NCBI RefSeq assembly: GCF_014779795.1 | Contig: NZ_JACXZS010000006.1 | Location: 167,690-231,689 of the forward strand | Length of the DNA stretch: 64,000 nucleotides | Direction: 5' to 3' | From: Microbacterium helvum | GTDB taxonomy: Bacteria; Actinomycetota; Actinomycetes; Actinomycetales; Microbacteriaceae | In this document: positions 14,285 through 24,382 of the stretch, piece after piece | How the letters are laid out: each line of letters opens with the position of its first letter | Numbering within the stretch: position 1 is the first letter of the stretch | The notes under the pieces: generated by a model | Databases searched by the model: none | What the model saw: only the letters and a program-made list of their open reading frames with translations | Told to the model about the DNA's origin: nothing | Program-made: the position numbers and the translations under genes

Positions 14285-17032
14285 CTATCCTTCCTCCACG
14301 GTGCGCAGGGCGCCCGCGGCCCGGATGCGCCGAGACACGAACAGCGCGATCGCGGTGAGCAGCACGGCGAGCGCGAGGAACCCGCCGAGGGTGAGCAGCA
14401 GGATGCCGGGGTCGACCTGGTAGGCCGGCGCCACGGACGATCCGGTGAACGGTCGCAGGTCGACGGCCGCCAGCACGACGAGCGGCACGACCAGTCCGAA
14501 CAGGGTGCCGGCGACGACCGCCGCGACGGCGGGCGGTCCGATCTCCCAGAGGGCGAGCGAGGTGGCCGCACGACGCGGGGCACCCAGCGTGCGCAGCAGC
14601 GCCAGCACCCGGGCGCGCGGACCCGCCGCGAGCGCGAGCGTCATGACGATCGCGAGAGCGCTGAGCAGCGCGGCGATCGCGGTCGCTGCCAGCAGCGCCC
14701 ACCGCACGCCCTGCACCGCCGGGCCGGACTGGATGTCGGCCGCGATCTGGCCGGGCGTCGCGAACGTCACCGCGTCCCCGAGCACCGCGGTGAGATCGTC
14801 CCGCACGTCGGCGAGCACGACGCCTTCGTCAAGCCGCACCAGCACCGTGCGGTCGCTCGGATCGCGCCCCAGCACATCCTCGGCGTACGTCGAGTCCAGC
14901 GCCACCCAGTTCTCGCGGACCCCGGTCGGCACCGGCCCGCGCGTGACACCCACGACGACGGCATCCACTCCGCCCACGTCGATCTTCTCGGTGTCGCCGA
15001 TCATGTCGGCCGTGGCGCCCGCCACCACGATCGGCATCCTGCCGTCGGCGGGCTCGAGCGAGACGCCGGGTGGCAGCATCCCGAGGCCATCGCCCTGCAC
15101 CGCACTCAGCTCGGCCGCATCGACGACGTAGACCGAGGTCGCACGCTTCACGCCGTCGATGTCGATGGTCGCCGGGTCGGCGCCCGAGATGCCCGTCGCC
15201 GCGGCCACGCCCTCGACGCCGCCGAGCTGGTCGAGCTGCTCACGGGTGAACGTGCCGCCCGTGATCCGCACATCGCCGCCCACCTGCGCCTGGGCGCTGT
15301 CGGCGATACCGCTCTGCAGCGCCGAAAGCAGGATGCCCGACGACACCGCCACGGAGACCCCCACGACGAGGGCGAGCACGGGAGTGAGACCGATCGACGG
15401 CTCGCGCAGCGCCCGGGCCGCGCCGAGGAACGCGTCGGAACCGGCCGACGCACGTGCCCGTGCGAGCACCGCACGCAGCGGCAGCGGGTAGGCGCGCAGC
15501 GTCACCAGGCAGGCGACGAGGGCGAGCAGCAGCGGCGTCGCTGCGATCAGGAGATCCACGCCGTCGCTGTACCCCCGGATGAACAGCAGCGCGAGGGCGA
15601 CAGCGGCGAGCCCGGCGATCACGCCTTCGACGATCAGACGCAGTCGCGATCCTCTCGCGCCGAGGTCGGCGCGCGTCTGGCGTTCCGCCGCGGAGGGCGC
15701 CAGCACGATGAGGATGACGATGGGGGCGAGGGCGAGCAGCAGAGCCGCCACGATGCCGAGCGCCGTCGGCGTCGCGCCGAACAGCAGCCCACCGGCGACG
15801 GTCACTGCGATCGCACCGACGATGGCCGGCACCGCACCGGCGATGGCGCCCTCGATGGCGAGCAGGCCACGCAGCTGGCCGGTCGAGGCACCGCGGGCCG
15901 ACAGCAGGCGCAGGCTCGGTCGGCGTCCTTCGAGGATGAGCCGGCAGCCGAGCACGAGCACTGCGACCGCGACCCCCACGGGCCCCGCGACGAGCATCAC
16001 GAGAACGGCGGCGGTCGATCGCTGCTGGGCGACGGCGAGTTCGATCTCGCCCGTGATGTCGGCGTCGAAAGAGACGCTCAGGATGCCGATGCCGTCGCTG
16101 CTGGATGAGATGGGGTGCGACACCGCGGTGAGCTTGTTCAGGGCCGCGACGGTCTGCTCGGCATTGCCGCCGTCGATGCCATCGGTGTCGGTCGGGTACC
16201 AGACCAATGTGCTGTAGCGCCCGATCAGTCCTTGTGCGACCAACGATGCCGGGTGGGCGTACGCCGTGCCCGTCACCTTCCGCGGACGGTTGCCGTCGTC
16301 GAAGATCTTCGGCGTGAGCACCGACGTCGCATACTGCCAATAGGCGCCGTCGGGGTCCACGGGTGCGAAGAGCCCCACCAGCACGAGCTCGACCGGCTGC
16401 TGCCGCGTGCCGACCGTGCGCGTCTGGCCGACCTCCCACTCCATCTCGGCCGCAGTGTCTTGCGACAGCACGACCTCGATGCGGCTCAGCAGCACCGGCT
16501 CGTCCTCCCCGACCGGAGTCGACGGCGGGGGCTCGTACGCCGGCGCGGCCGCCGGCATCCGCCCCTCGACGATCTCGACCTCACGTTCGTAGTCGGGATC
16601 GTAGGCGACGGTGACCGCCTGCTCGGCTGCGGCATCCATCACCGGATTGTCGGTGTTGGTGGTCACCATGCGCGCTGCACCCAGCACGTCCGGCAAGGGC
16701 GCGTCCGCACCGGCACGGATCGACTCCACAGCCGACTCGAACGGGCCCCACACCTCTTCGGTGGTGAACGGCCCCGCGGAGTTCCCCCGGGTGAGCTCAC
16801 TCGGCAGCTGCGGGAATCCGCCGGGGTTCTGCGACACCACGTCGCGGGCGGTCGCGGGCAGCGCGTCGAGGCGATCGCGCAGTGCAGCGTCCGCCACGAT
16901 CCCCAGCGCGATCGGCGCGGCCGTCGCGAGCACCGTCAGCACCAGCACGAGCGCCGCGACGATGCCCGATCCGCCCGCGCGCGAACGCAGGTGGTGGGCG
17001 ACGAGCGCGCGGGTCGTCACACGACGGGTCAT
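14285..17032 (-). CDS. FtsX-like ABC permease
   Basis: A 915-residue membrane protein with a first helix near residue 22-45 (GSGIVAALVLVLTVLATAAPIALG), a large extracytoplasmic part, four central helices, a second extracytoplasmic part (about 545-755), and three C-terminal helices. This duplicated FtsX layout is that of large actinobacterial MacB/FtsX permeases. The ATG at 17032 overlaps the stop of the other permease. Substrate unknown; the family exports or extracts lipids, peptides or lipoproteins. Confidence 0.82.
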   Translation of the reverse strand: MTRRVTTRALVAHHLRSRAGGSGIVAALVLVLTVLATAAPIALGIVADAALRDRLDALPATARDVVSQNPGGFPQLPSELTRGNSAGPFTTEEVWGPFESAVESIRAGADAPLPDVLGAARMVTTNTDNPVMDAAAEQAVTVAYDPDYEREVEIVEGRMPAAAPAYEPPPSTPVGEDEPVLLSRIEVVLSQDTAAEMEWEVGQTRTVGTRQQPVELVLVGLFAPVDPDGAYWQYATSVLTPKIFDDGNRPRKVTGTAYAHPASLVAQGLIGRYSTLVWYPTDTDGIDGGNAEQTVAALNKLTAVSHPISSSSDGIGILSVSFDADITGEIELAVAQQRSTAAVLVMLVAGPVGVAVAVLVLGCRLILEGRRPSLRLLSARGASTGQLRGLLAIEGAIAGAVPAIVGAIAVTVAGGLLFGATPTALGIVAALLLALAPIVILIVLAPSAAERQTRADLGARGSRLRLIVEGVIAGLAAVALALLFIRGYSDGVDLLIAATPLLLALVACLVTLRAYPLPLRAVLARARASAGSDAFLGAARALREPSIGLTPVLALVVGVSVAVSSGILLSALQSGIADSAQAQVGGDVRITGGTFTREQLDQLGGVEGVAAATGISGADPATIDIDGVKRATSVYVVDAAELSAVQGDGLGMLPPGVSLEPADGRMPIVVAGATADMIGDTEKIDVGGVDAVVVGVTRGPVPTGVRENWVALDSTYAEDVLGRDPSDRTVLVRLDEGVVLADVRDDLTAVLGDAVTFATPGQIAADIQSGPAVQGVRWALLAATAIAALLSALAIVMTLALAAGPRARVLALLRTLGAPRRAATSLALWEIGPPAVAAVVAGTLFGLVVPLVVLAAVDLRPFTGSSVAPAYQVDPGILLLTLGGFLALAVLLTAIALFVSRRIRAAGALRTVEEG

Positions 17033-19416
17033 CGCGACTCCTCCCCGACGGTGGCGGTGCGGGCGGCGCGGTGCACGCCCGCCGCCGCGACGCCGACGAT
17101 GGCGGCGAGGCCGACGACGAGCCCGACGACAGCGATGCCCAGGGGCGGCCACGAGATCTCGACGCCGCCCGCGAGGGGGAGGATGCCGGGCGTCACGGCC
17201 CGCACGAGCGACGGCACGATCAGCACCGACACCAGCACGCCGGCGGCGCCGCCCAGCACGACGGCGGCGCCGAACACGACGGCGAGCTCGGCGGCGCGCA
17301 TGCGCGCCTGGCGGCCGGCGGTCACTCCGGCAGCACGCAGCACTCCCAGTTCGCGGCGGCGGGCGAGGGCGAGGGTCTGCACGATCGCGAGCGCGGCGAC
17401 CAGCGACAGCAGGGCCGACCCCGCGGTGGCGATCCACCAGCCGGGCACGAGGGCCCCGACGATGCTCGCGGTGACCCCGGGCGCGGCGGTGGCGACCGGA
17501 CGGTCGCCGAGCGCGGCGCTGAAGCCGTCGGCAGAGGCGGTGTCGCCCGCGGCCCAGACCGAGTCCGGCACCACGATCGACGTGCCCCGCTGCAGCTGCG
17601 ACGTCAGCAGCGTCTGCATCGGGACGAACAGCGCGAGGGTGGCCGCCGTTCCCGGTACGGCATCGACGAGCGAGGCGATCGTGGCGGTGCCGCGACGACC
17701 CACACCCTCGTACCGGAACTCGAGCTGGTCGCCGAGACCGATGCCCAGGCGTGCGGCGAGCGCGGTCGTCACGGCCGCGGCGACCGGTGGCGCATCCTCG
17801 CCCGCGCCGGCTTCGCCGCCGTCCGCAAGCCACAGCACCGCCTCGCGGGTCTGATTGGTCAGCGACGCCGTGCCCTCGAGTTCGAGCGCGTCGCCGCCGA
17901 CGGCCTCGGCCGACACGATCGACACCGAGACCTGCGGCGGCACCGGGGTGAGCGGCGTGCCGAGCAGCAGCGCGAGCAGACGCCACGGTGCGGTGCCGTC
18001 CGGCAGCTCGCCCTGCGCGGTGTACGACACGAGCCCCTGGCCCGTGGGTGGGGCTTCGCCCGTCAGCGTGACGACCGCGGGCGTGCCGGTGGCGTCGAGC
18101 AGCACGGCCGACAGCAGCACCGGGATCGCGTTCGTCCCGTTCTGCCCCGCGATCTCGACCGTCACACGGACGGCGGTGGCGGCATCCCCGAGTTCCACCG
18201 GCTCTGAGGCGACAGCGCCGTCGGCGTCCGCGGCGAGCGCGTCGGGATCGACGAGCCCGCCCGCCGTCGTCACGACGGTGTCGAGCGCGGTCTCGGGCAC
18301 GGCGACGAGCTGCGCGTCGAGCTCGCCGATCTCGACGCCGGTCACGAGCGCGCCGGTCGCCGCGTCGATGCCGGGCACGGCTGCGGCCTCGGCGACGAGT
18401 GCGGTGGTCGCGGTCTGCGGCGTCAGGTCGACGCGCAGGTCGGCCCCCGCGCGCACGGCGGCCGAATCGGTGGTCATCGCCGTCCAGGTGGCGCCGTATG
18501 CGGCGGTGAACACGCTCTGCGCGACGGTGAGCGCGACCAGCAGCACGGCTACGGCGAAGATCGGGATGCGGCGCGCGACCTGCCGGGCAGGGTAGCCGGG
18601 TTCCAGCCCCGGAGCGGATGCCGCCGGCCGTGCCCACGCGACGGCCACGGCTCCGAAGACCGCGAGCGCGACGACCGCGCCCGCGGACAGCACGACGGCC
18701 GGCGCCGCCGCGACGATCGGATCGAAGCCCTCACTGCGCGAGAGCGGCAGCTGCCACACGACAAGACCTGTCGCGAGCAGCAGCACTCCGACGACGGCAG
18801 CGGTCGTCGCGCGCGTGGTGCGCGCCGAGGAGCGGCGCCCTTCGCCTCGGCGCAGCGCGACGGCGAACACGACGGTCAGCAGCACGGCGAGCGCGAGTGC
18901 CCACGGCCAGGGGGCGAGCCCCGCGAGCGCTCCCGCTCCGGCGACCGCGGATGCGCCGGCGGCGACGACCAGCCCGACCACGGTGCCGGCGAGCGCGACG
19001 ACAGCACCCTCAGCGACATCGGTCGTCCACGCCTGTGCGCGTGAGAAGCCACGGGCCCGGACGGTGGCGGTCTCGTGCTCGCGCGCCGCGGCCACCAGGC
19101 GGGCCAGCTGCGCCACGGCGGTGCCGGCGAGCAGCGCGACGAGCACGACGAGGGCAGGCGAGGCCGAGGCGAGCGCCGCCGCGCCCGCGGCGACCTGGTC
19201 GGCGACCTCGTCGGGGTCGACGCCGGGCGGCGGCGGGTCGCCCGCGACCGAGACCGCTCGCGAGAGCCAGGCCAGCACGAGGCATACCGTCGCGACCGCG
19301 ACTGCCACGGTGGCGGCGGCACTCGCCAGCAGACCGGTCCGCGCCGACGAGCGCCGCAGCAGCAGCCGCGCCGCGGACGCCGCAGCGGGCGCACTCGGCA
19401 CGCGACGATCGGGCAT
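17029..19416 (-). CDS. FtsX-like ABC permease
   Basis: A 795-residue permease with an N-terminal helix (GLLASAAATVAVAVATVCLVLAW), further central helices, a large extracytoplasmic domain and C-terminal helices (LLSLVAALAIVQTLALARRRELGVLRAAG, the FtsX core). The start ATG at 19416 was chosen because GGAGG lies ten bases upstream; the frame is open to 19503. It heads the four-gene ABC operon. Confidence 0.82.
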   Translation of the reverse strand: MPDRRVPSAPAAASAARLLLRRSSARTGLLASAAATVAVAVATVCLVLAWLSRAVSVAGDPPPPGVDPDEVADQVAAGAAALASASPALVVLVALLAGTAVAQLARLVAAAREHETATVRARGFSRAQAWTTDVAEGAVVALAGTVVGLVVAAGASAVAGAGALAGLAPWPWALALAVLLTVVFAVALRRGEGRRSSARTTRATTAAVVGVLLLATGLVVWQLPLSRSEGFDPIVAAAPAVVLSAGAVVALAVFGAVAVAWARPAASAPGLEPGYPARQVARRIPIFAVAVLLVALTVAQSVFTAAYGATWTAMTTDSAAVRAGADLRVDLTPQTATTALVAEAAAVPGIDAATGALVTGVEIGELDAQLVAVPETALDTVVTTAGGLVDPDALAADADGAVASEPVELGDAATAVRVTVEIAGQNGTNAIPVLLSAVLLDATGTPAVVTLTGEAPPTGQGLVSYTAQGELPDGTAPWRLLALLLGTPLTPVPPQVSVSIVSAEAVGGDALELEGTASLTNQTREAVLWLADGGEAGAGEDAPPVAAAVTTALAARLGIGLGDQLEFRYEGVGRRGTATIASLVDAVPGTAATLALFVPMQTLLTSQLQRGTSIVVPDSVWAAGDTASADGFSAALGDRPVATAAPGVTASIVGALVPGWWIATAGSALLSLVAALAIVQTLALARRRELGVLRAAGVTAGRQARMRAAELAVVFGAAVVLGGAAGVLVSVLIVPSLVRAVTPGILPLAGGVEISWPPLGIAVVGLVVGLAAIVGVAAAGVHRAARTATVGEESR

Positions 19417-19571
19417 CAGGCTCGGTCCTCCGCGGGTCGGGTCGTTCGACGTGACGACGTCGTTGTTCACGTGGGGTTGCGCCGCCGGAATGGCGCAGGT
19501 CATGCCAACCTAACGCGCTCGGCGACATCCTGCCCGTCCCCTGTGGAAGACGGTGGTGGAAGACTGGGCGC

Positions 19572-20249
19572 ATGGCCCTTCACATCACCGGAGACACCGC
19601 CGCCGACACGCTGCTCACCGACGACCCGCTGGCCCTGCTCATCGGCATGCTGCTCGACCAGCAGGTGGCGATGGAGACCGCGTTCGCCGGCCCGCTCAAG
19701 ATCTCGGAACGCGCCGGGACGCTGGATGCCGCGGCCATCGCGACCTTCGACCCCGACGCGTTCGCCGAGCTGTTCAAGGCGACGCCGGCGGTGCACCGGT
19801 TCCCGGGCTCGATGGCGGCACGCGTCCAGGCGCTGTGCGCCGCCGTCCAGCAGGACTGGAACGACGACGCGGCCGCGATCTGGACGACGCCGGCCGCCGG
19901 GGGTGCCGAAGCGCCGGACGGGGCGACCGTCCTCACGCGCCTGAAGGCGCTGCCGGGCTTCGGCGAGCAGAAGGCGAAGATCTTCCTCGCTCTGCTCGGC
20001 AAGCAGTACGGGTACACGGGCGAAGGCTGGCGTGAGGCATCCGCTCCCTACGGCGAGGACGGATCCTTCCGCAGCGTGGCCGACATCGTCTCGCCCGACT
20101 CGCTCGCGAAGGTGCGCGAGCACAAGCGCGCGATGAAGGTTGCCGCGGGAGGGGCAATGCGACGAAGGAGCGTTGACGCGTCCCGGGGCAAGGTTGAGCA
20201 GGCGAGGGACGAGCCGTGTCGAAACCCAGGCGAAGGGCTGAACCCATGA
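19572..20249 (+). CDS. HhH-GPD-type base-excision repair protein
   Basis: A 225-residue helix-hairpin-helix protein of the small actinobacterial HhH-GPD group. The hairpin is LPGFGEQKAKIFLALLGKQYG near residue 130-150, preceded by LLIGMLLDQQVAMETAFAGP. The catalytic Lys/Asp of the EndoIII/OGG classes is not clearly seen. The natural C-terminus is probably near KRAMKVAA; the last 35 residues run through a REP-like repeat. The stop overlaps the ATG of the next gene. Confidence 0.82.
   Translation: MALHITGDTAADTLLTDDPLALLIGMLLDQQVAMETAFAGPLKISERAGTLDAAAIATFDPDAFAELFKATPAVHRFPGSMAARVQALCAAVQQDWNDDAAAIWTTPAAGGAEAPDGATVLTRLKALPGFGEQKAKIFLALLGKQYGYTGEGWREASAPYGEDGSFRSVADIVSPDSLAKVREHKRAMKVAAGGAMRRRSVDASRGKVEQARDEPCRNPGEGLNP
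20192..20226. repeat. REP-like repeat encoding a C-terminal tail
   Basis: The 35-base stretch GGTTGAGCAGGCGAGGGACG..GTGTCGAAACC resembles the GTTGAGCGAGCGGAGCGAG..GAAAC repeats seen at 11249 and 12228, in reverse orientation. It lies in the end of the HhH-GPD frame just before the DUF1801 gene. Confidence 0.55.
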
Positions 20250-20665
20250 GCGCCGAGGTCGACGAGTTCCTCGCAGGGGTCACGCCCGCGGTACGGCAGC
20301 GCGACGCGCACGCGCTCGTCGACCTGATGCGCCGCGCCACCGGCCAGGAGCCGGTGCTGCAGCATCCGGGCATCGTCGCGTTCGGGCAGTACCACTACGA
20401 GTACGCGTCGGGGCGGTCCGGCGACTCGGCTGCGGCGGGGTTCGCGCCGCGCAAGAGCGCGACCGTCGTGTACCTGTCCGACGGGACGGCGGCCCACGCC
20501 GACGCGCTGTCTCGGCTCGGCCCGCATACGACGGGGGTGGGATGCCTCTACCTCAAGAGCCTCGACGGCATCGACCTCGAGGTGCTCGAGGCCGTGGTGC
20601 GCCGCTCGTACGAGACGCTCACGGCGGGGACGTTCGGTCAGCGCGCCCGCGAGGCCGCGGACTGA
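20246..20665 (+). CDS. DUF1801-domain protein
   Basis: A 139-residue YdhG/DUF1801-like protein: early DEFLAGVTPAVRQRDAHALVDLM, the central VAFGQYHYEYASGRSGD, and the late GCLYLKSLDGIDLEVLEAVV. These proteins are small soluble proteins with an iron-chaperone-like fold of uncertain function. The ATG at 20246 overlaps the HhH-GPD stop. A GTG ten codons upstream (20216) is in the REP-like repeat and less likely. Confidence 0.83.
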   Translation: MSAEVDEFLAGVTPAVRQRDAHALVDLMRRATGQEPVLQHPGIVAFGQYHYEYASGRSGDSAAAGFAPRKSATVVYLSDGTAAHADALSRLGPHTTGVGCLYLKSLDGIDLEVLEAVVRRSYETLTAGTFGQRAREAAD

Positions 20666-20713
20666 CCGGCCGGGCCGCCCCGCAACGGGCCCTGAGGCGG
20701 GGCGCGCCCTAAG

Positions 20714-23700
20714 GTGGAGCCCGTGCGACTGCGGTTCTTCGGCGGCCTCTCGATCGCCGACGGCGACCGGGCCCTCGACGTCCGCGGGCGCGGGCAGCAG
20801 GCGCTGCTCTTCCGCCTCGCCCTCGACGCCGGCACCACGGTCGCCTACCGGGCGCTCGCCGAGGACGTCTGGCCCGACGACCCGCCGGAGGATCCGCGGG
20901 CCTCGCTGCAGTCTCTCGCCTCGCGCCTGCGCCGTGAGCTGCCGCCCGGCACGCTGGAGGCCGTCCCCGGCGGATACCGCCTGGGCATCGACCGCGCAGA
21001 TGTCGACGTCGTCCGCTTCACCGACCTGGTCGAGCGTGCGCGCCGGTCCGAGGATCCCTCGGCCGCCGCCGCCGACGCGCGCGCCGCTCTCGCCCTGTGG
21101 ATCGGCGACCCGTGGACGCCCGGCGGGGGCTTCGACTGGGTCGTGCGCGATCTGCTGGAGGATCGCGCACACGCCGAGCGGCTGGCATCGCCGGCTCCCC
21201 CGTCCGCGGTCGGCCTCGCGGCCGCCGACCCGTCGGCGACCGACGCCGCGCCGATCCCCGCCGCACTCACGCCGCTCATCGGCCGGCAGGACGAGCTCGC
21301 GCTCATCGACGAGCAGCTCAGGGCCGAACGGCTCGTCACGCTCATCGGCCCCGGCGGTGCCGGCAAGACCACGCTGGCGTTCGAGACCGCGCGCCGACGC
21401 CCGGGTGCCGTCGTCGTCGAACTCGCCCCGGCAGCGCCCGGCGAGGTGTGGGCGGCCGTCGCGGGCGCGGTGGGGCGCAGCATCCGCGTCGGCGAGCTGG
21501 TGTCGACGAGCGCCCGAGACCGAGTGCTCGAGGCGCTGACCGGCCGGACCGCTCTGATCGTGCTCGACAACTGCGAGCACGTGTCGGCCGAGGCCGCCGC
21601 GGTCGCTCTGGACCTGCTGCGCGGCGCTCCCGGCACGCGCATCCTCGCGACCAGTCGCGAGCCGCTCGGGCTCGCGGGCGAGGCGTTCGTCGACCTCGGT
21701 CCGCTGCCGGACGACGACGCGCGCGAGCTCTTCTCCCGCCGGGTGCGGGCCGCGCGCGGCACCTCGCCTTCGCTCGAGGACACCGACGCCGTCGCGCGCA
21801 TCGTGACCCGGCTGGACGGTCTGCCGCTTGCGCTGGAGCTCGCGGCGGCCAAGGCCCGAACCCTCACGATCGGCGAGATCGACTCGGGACTCGACGACCG
21901 CTTCGCCCTGCTGGCCACCGGCCCGCGCGCGATCGAGGCGCGGCATCAGACGCTGCGCGCGCTGATCGACTGGAGCTGGGAGACCCTGACCGAGGCCGAG
22001 CGCGCGTCCCTGCTCGCCGCTGCCGTGTTCCCCGACGGCATCGGTGCGCGGGACGTCGCCGTGGTCGCGCGAGCTTTCGACGTGGATGCCGCGTCGTTCG
22101 ACGCTCTCGTCGACAAGTCGCTGCTGCACCGCTCCGAGCGCCGGCTGCGCATGCTCGAGACGGTGCGCGAGTACGGCATCGATCGCCTGCGCAGAGAGGG
22201 ACGCGAAGCCGAGTTCCGCGGCATCCAGGCTCACGCCATGGCGGACCTCGCGGCGCGGGAGGACGCGCGGCTGCGCGGGCCGGGCGTCCGCGAGGGACTC
22301 GCGTGGTTCGACGCCGACGACGAGAACCTCAGCGCCGCGCTGCGCACCTGCGCCGAGCAGCCCGACCTGGCCGAGGTGGGCGTGCGCCTGGTGCGCGCGA
22401 ACCTGTGGACATGGCTCATGCGGGAGCGGTTCGAGGAGCTCGCGGCCGGCATCACCCGCTTCTTCGACACGGCGGGCGCGCTCGACTCCGAGCCCGCGGT
22501 GGTCGTGCGCGGCGTCGGGCTGCTGGCGCGCGCCTTCGACATCAGCCGCCGAGAGAGCGACCGACGAGAGGCCGTGCCACCGGCCGAGTCGCGCAGCGGC
22601 CTGGTCGCCGACACTGCCGCGCCGAGTGCCGCACTGGATCTGCTGGAGCGGGAGTCGCCCGCGGTGATCGCGGCCGCCGCGGTGCATCGCAGCGAGCTGT
22701 CGGCGGTGATCGGTCCACTGCTGCGCGGCGTGGCGATGACAGCGCGCGACACCCCGCCCGGGCGTCCGTGGCCGCGGACCACCGTCATCGACGACACCGG
22801 CCTCGCGGACGCACCGGAGTGGTCGCGGGCTTTCGTCAGCATGATGCGGTCGGCGATCGCGCAGAACAGCGGCGACACGGCGACCCTCGGCATCGAGAGC
22901 GAGAAGTCGCTCGCGAGCTTCCTGCGGCTCGGCGACGTGTGGGGCACAGCCTTCGCGAGCCAGATGCGCTCGGAATGGCTGCAGCTGGCCGGCAGGCTCG
23001 ACGAGGCGCTCGAGGTGGCCGATACCTCCACCGAAGCCCTCACGGGACTCACGTCGACGGCCGACCTCGTGCAGCAGCGGGCGCAGAGCATCGGGCTGCT
23101 GCTGCGGCTCGGGCGCATCGACGAGGCGCGCGAGCGCCTCGTCCAGACGGCAGAGCTCGCCCGCGAGAAGGAGTCGCCGCAGGGCATCGCACAGGCCGCG
23201 ATGAGCGCCGCGACCATCGAGATCGCCGTCGGGGACGGCGATGCCGCCCTCCGTCACCTGGATGAGGTGGATGTCGGCGCGATGCCGTCGTTCCCCGACC
23301 AGCTCGTCGCGTGGGCGCGGTCGAAGCGCGCGCAGGCGCTGGTGCTGCTGGGCCGCAACGACGACGCGGCGGCCGCGCTGAGGGCCGCGCTGCCGGCGGC
23401 CATCGGCAGCGGCGACCACCCGATCGTGTCGGACGTGGCGGTCTCGATCGCCGGGTGGCTGGCCGCAGAGCGGCGCGATGCCGATGCCGCGCGCGCCCTC
23501 ACCGCGGCCGCCCGCATCCGCGGCGGCGTCGATGCGCAGGAGCCGTTCCTGCGCGTGCTGCGCGAGCGCCTGGGCACCGACGCGCTCGACCCGACCGCAG
23601 CCGCCCCACCTGGCGCGATGTCCGATCCCGGAGAATCCGTGGCGCGGCCCGACGGCGCGTCACGTGCCGAGGACGCGACCGCCGAAGCGGAGCGCGAGGT

Positions 23701-23743
23701 CGCGGCGCTCAGCGCCCTGCTCGGCTCACCCCTCGGTGCCTGA
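20714..23743 (+). CDS. SARP-like regulator with AAA (NB-ARC-type) and TPR regions
   Basis: A 1009-residue transcription factor. Residues 1-95 are a winged-helix DNA-binding domain of the SARP/OmpR type (RLRFFGGLSI, RALAEDVWPDDPP, LQSLASRLRRELP, GGYRLGI). The BTAD domain that usually follows is cut to about 60 residues. Next is an STAND ATPase: Walker A GPGGAGKTTL at about residue 212, Walker B ALIVLDNCEH at about 280, ATSREPL, and GLPLALELAAAKA. The second half is helical TPR-like sequence. The start may instead be the GTG at 20723, which places AAGGTGGAG upstream. The nearby DrrAB-type operon (27009-28843) carries an 11-bp repeat array and is a plausible target. Confidence 0.85.
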   Translation: MEPVRLRFFGGLSIADGDRALDVRGRGQQALLFRLALDAGTTVAYRALAEDVWPDDPPEDPRASLQSLASRLRRELPPGTLEAVPGGYRLGIDRADVDVVRFTDLVERARRSEDPSAAAADARAALALWIGDPWTPGGGFDWVVRDLLEDRAHAERLASPAPPSAVGLAAADPSATDAAPIPAALTPLIGRQDELALIDEQLRAERLVTLIGPGGAGKTTLAFETARRRPGAVVVELAPAAPGEVWAAVAGAVGRSIRVGELVSTSARDRVLEALTGRTALIVLDNCEHVSAEAAAVALDLLRGAPGTRILATSREPLGLAGEAFVDLGPLPDDDARELFSRRVRAARGTSPSLEDTDAVARIVTRLDGLPLALELAAAKARTLTIGEIDSGLDDRFALLATGPRAIEARHQTLRALIDWSWETLTEAERASLLAAAVFPDGIGARDVAVVARAFDVDAASFDALVDKSLLHRSERRLRMLETVREYGIDRLRREGREAEFRGIQAHAMADLAAREDARLRGPGVREGLAWFDADDENLSAALRTCAEQPDLAEVGVRLVRANLWTWLMRERFEELAAGITRFFDTAGALDSEPAVVVRGVGLLARAFDISRRESDRREAVPPAESRSGLVADTAAPSAALDLLERESPAVIAAAAVHRSELSAVIGPLLRGVAMTARDTPPGRPWPRTTVIDDTGLADAPEWSRAFVSMMRSAIAQNSGDTATLGIESEKSLASFLRLGDVWGTAFASQMRSEWLQLAGRLDEALEVADTSTEALTGLTSTADLVQQRAQSIGLLLRLGRIDEARERLVQTAELAREKESPQGIAQAAMSAATIEIAVGDGDAALRHLDEVDVGAMPSFPDQLVAWARSKRAQALVLLGRNDDAAAALRAALPAAIGSGDHPIVSDVAVSIAGWLAAERRDADAARALTAAARIRGGVDAQEPFLRVLRERLGTDALDPTAAAPPGAMSDPGESVARPDGASRAEDATAEAEREVAALSALLGSPLGA

Positions 23744-24181
23744 CGCTCCCCAGTGCTGCATGGCCGCGCGCAGGTGCGCCGGCGCGAGCATGAACATCGG
23801 CTCCAGCTCTTCCCACCCGGGCTCCTTCACACGTCGGCTGTAGGCGGCATGGGCAGCGTCCACCGGGTTCGACTCGTCGAGCCCGGCACCGCCCTCACCC
23901 ATCAGCGCGAGGTGGTAGATCCACAGCGAACCATCTGCCTCTCGATGCCGGAACGTGGCCTCGAACACCGCCCGTTCCGCGGGCAGCGTGGCCACGCACT
24001 CGTCGTAACGCTCGGTGAGCATCGTCATCCACTCGGTGAGCTCGTTCTCGTGGCCGGCGAGGACGCGCGCGCGGCTCAGCTCGAGCCGCAACCCGGGCGG
24101 AACCGTCGGCGGCATGGGGAAGCCCGCGAAATCACGCGGGACAGGACGGAACGGGATCTGCGGAACCTCATCTTCGGCCAT
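23726..24181 (-). CDS. DUF6176-like protein
   Basis: A 151-residue soluble protein. The central part (LARVLAGHENELTEWMTMLTERYDE-like, followed by ERAVFEATFRHREADG) resembles the DUF6176 family. Function unknown. The ATG at 24181 was chosen over a GTG two codons upstream. It overlaps the end of the converging SARP gene by 18 bases. Confidence 0.65.
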   Translation of the reverse strand: MAEDEVPQIPFRPVPRDFAGFPMPPTVPPGLRLELSRARVLAGHENELTEWMTMLTERYDECVATLPAERAVFEATFRHREADGSLWIYHLALMGEGGAGLDESNPVDAAHAAYSRRVKEPGWEELEPMFMLAPAHLRAAMQHWGASGTEG

Positions 24182-24382
24182 GCGCACACCTTGCCACGCC
24201 GGCGCGGAACAACCACAAGACGGCCGCGGCCGCAGCTATGGGCGCGGCCGCGAAACGCGGCATCGACCCGCGGGCTGGCTTGCCGCACCGCGAAAGCAGC
24301 GGCATCCGGGGCGGCGAAGAATCTCGACCTCACATCGCGTCCTTCGTGGTTCCGCTGCGCAGCTCGCAAGCCGGGTCACGGG

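Noticed and set aside
14285..18637. A single 1450-residue permease frame
   Set aside because: The upstream part is a shadow of the other permease on the same strand; conserved sequence starts at 17032.
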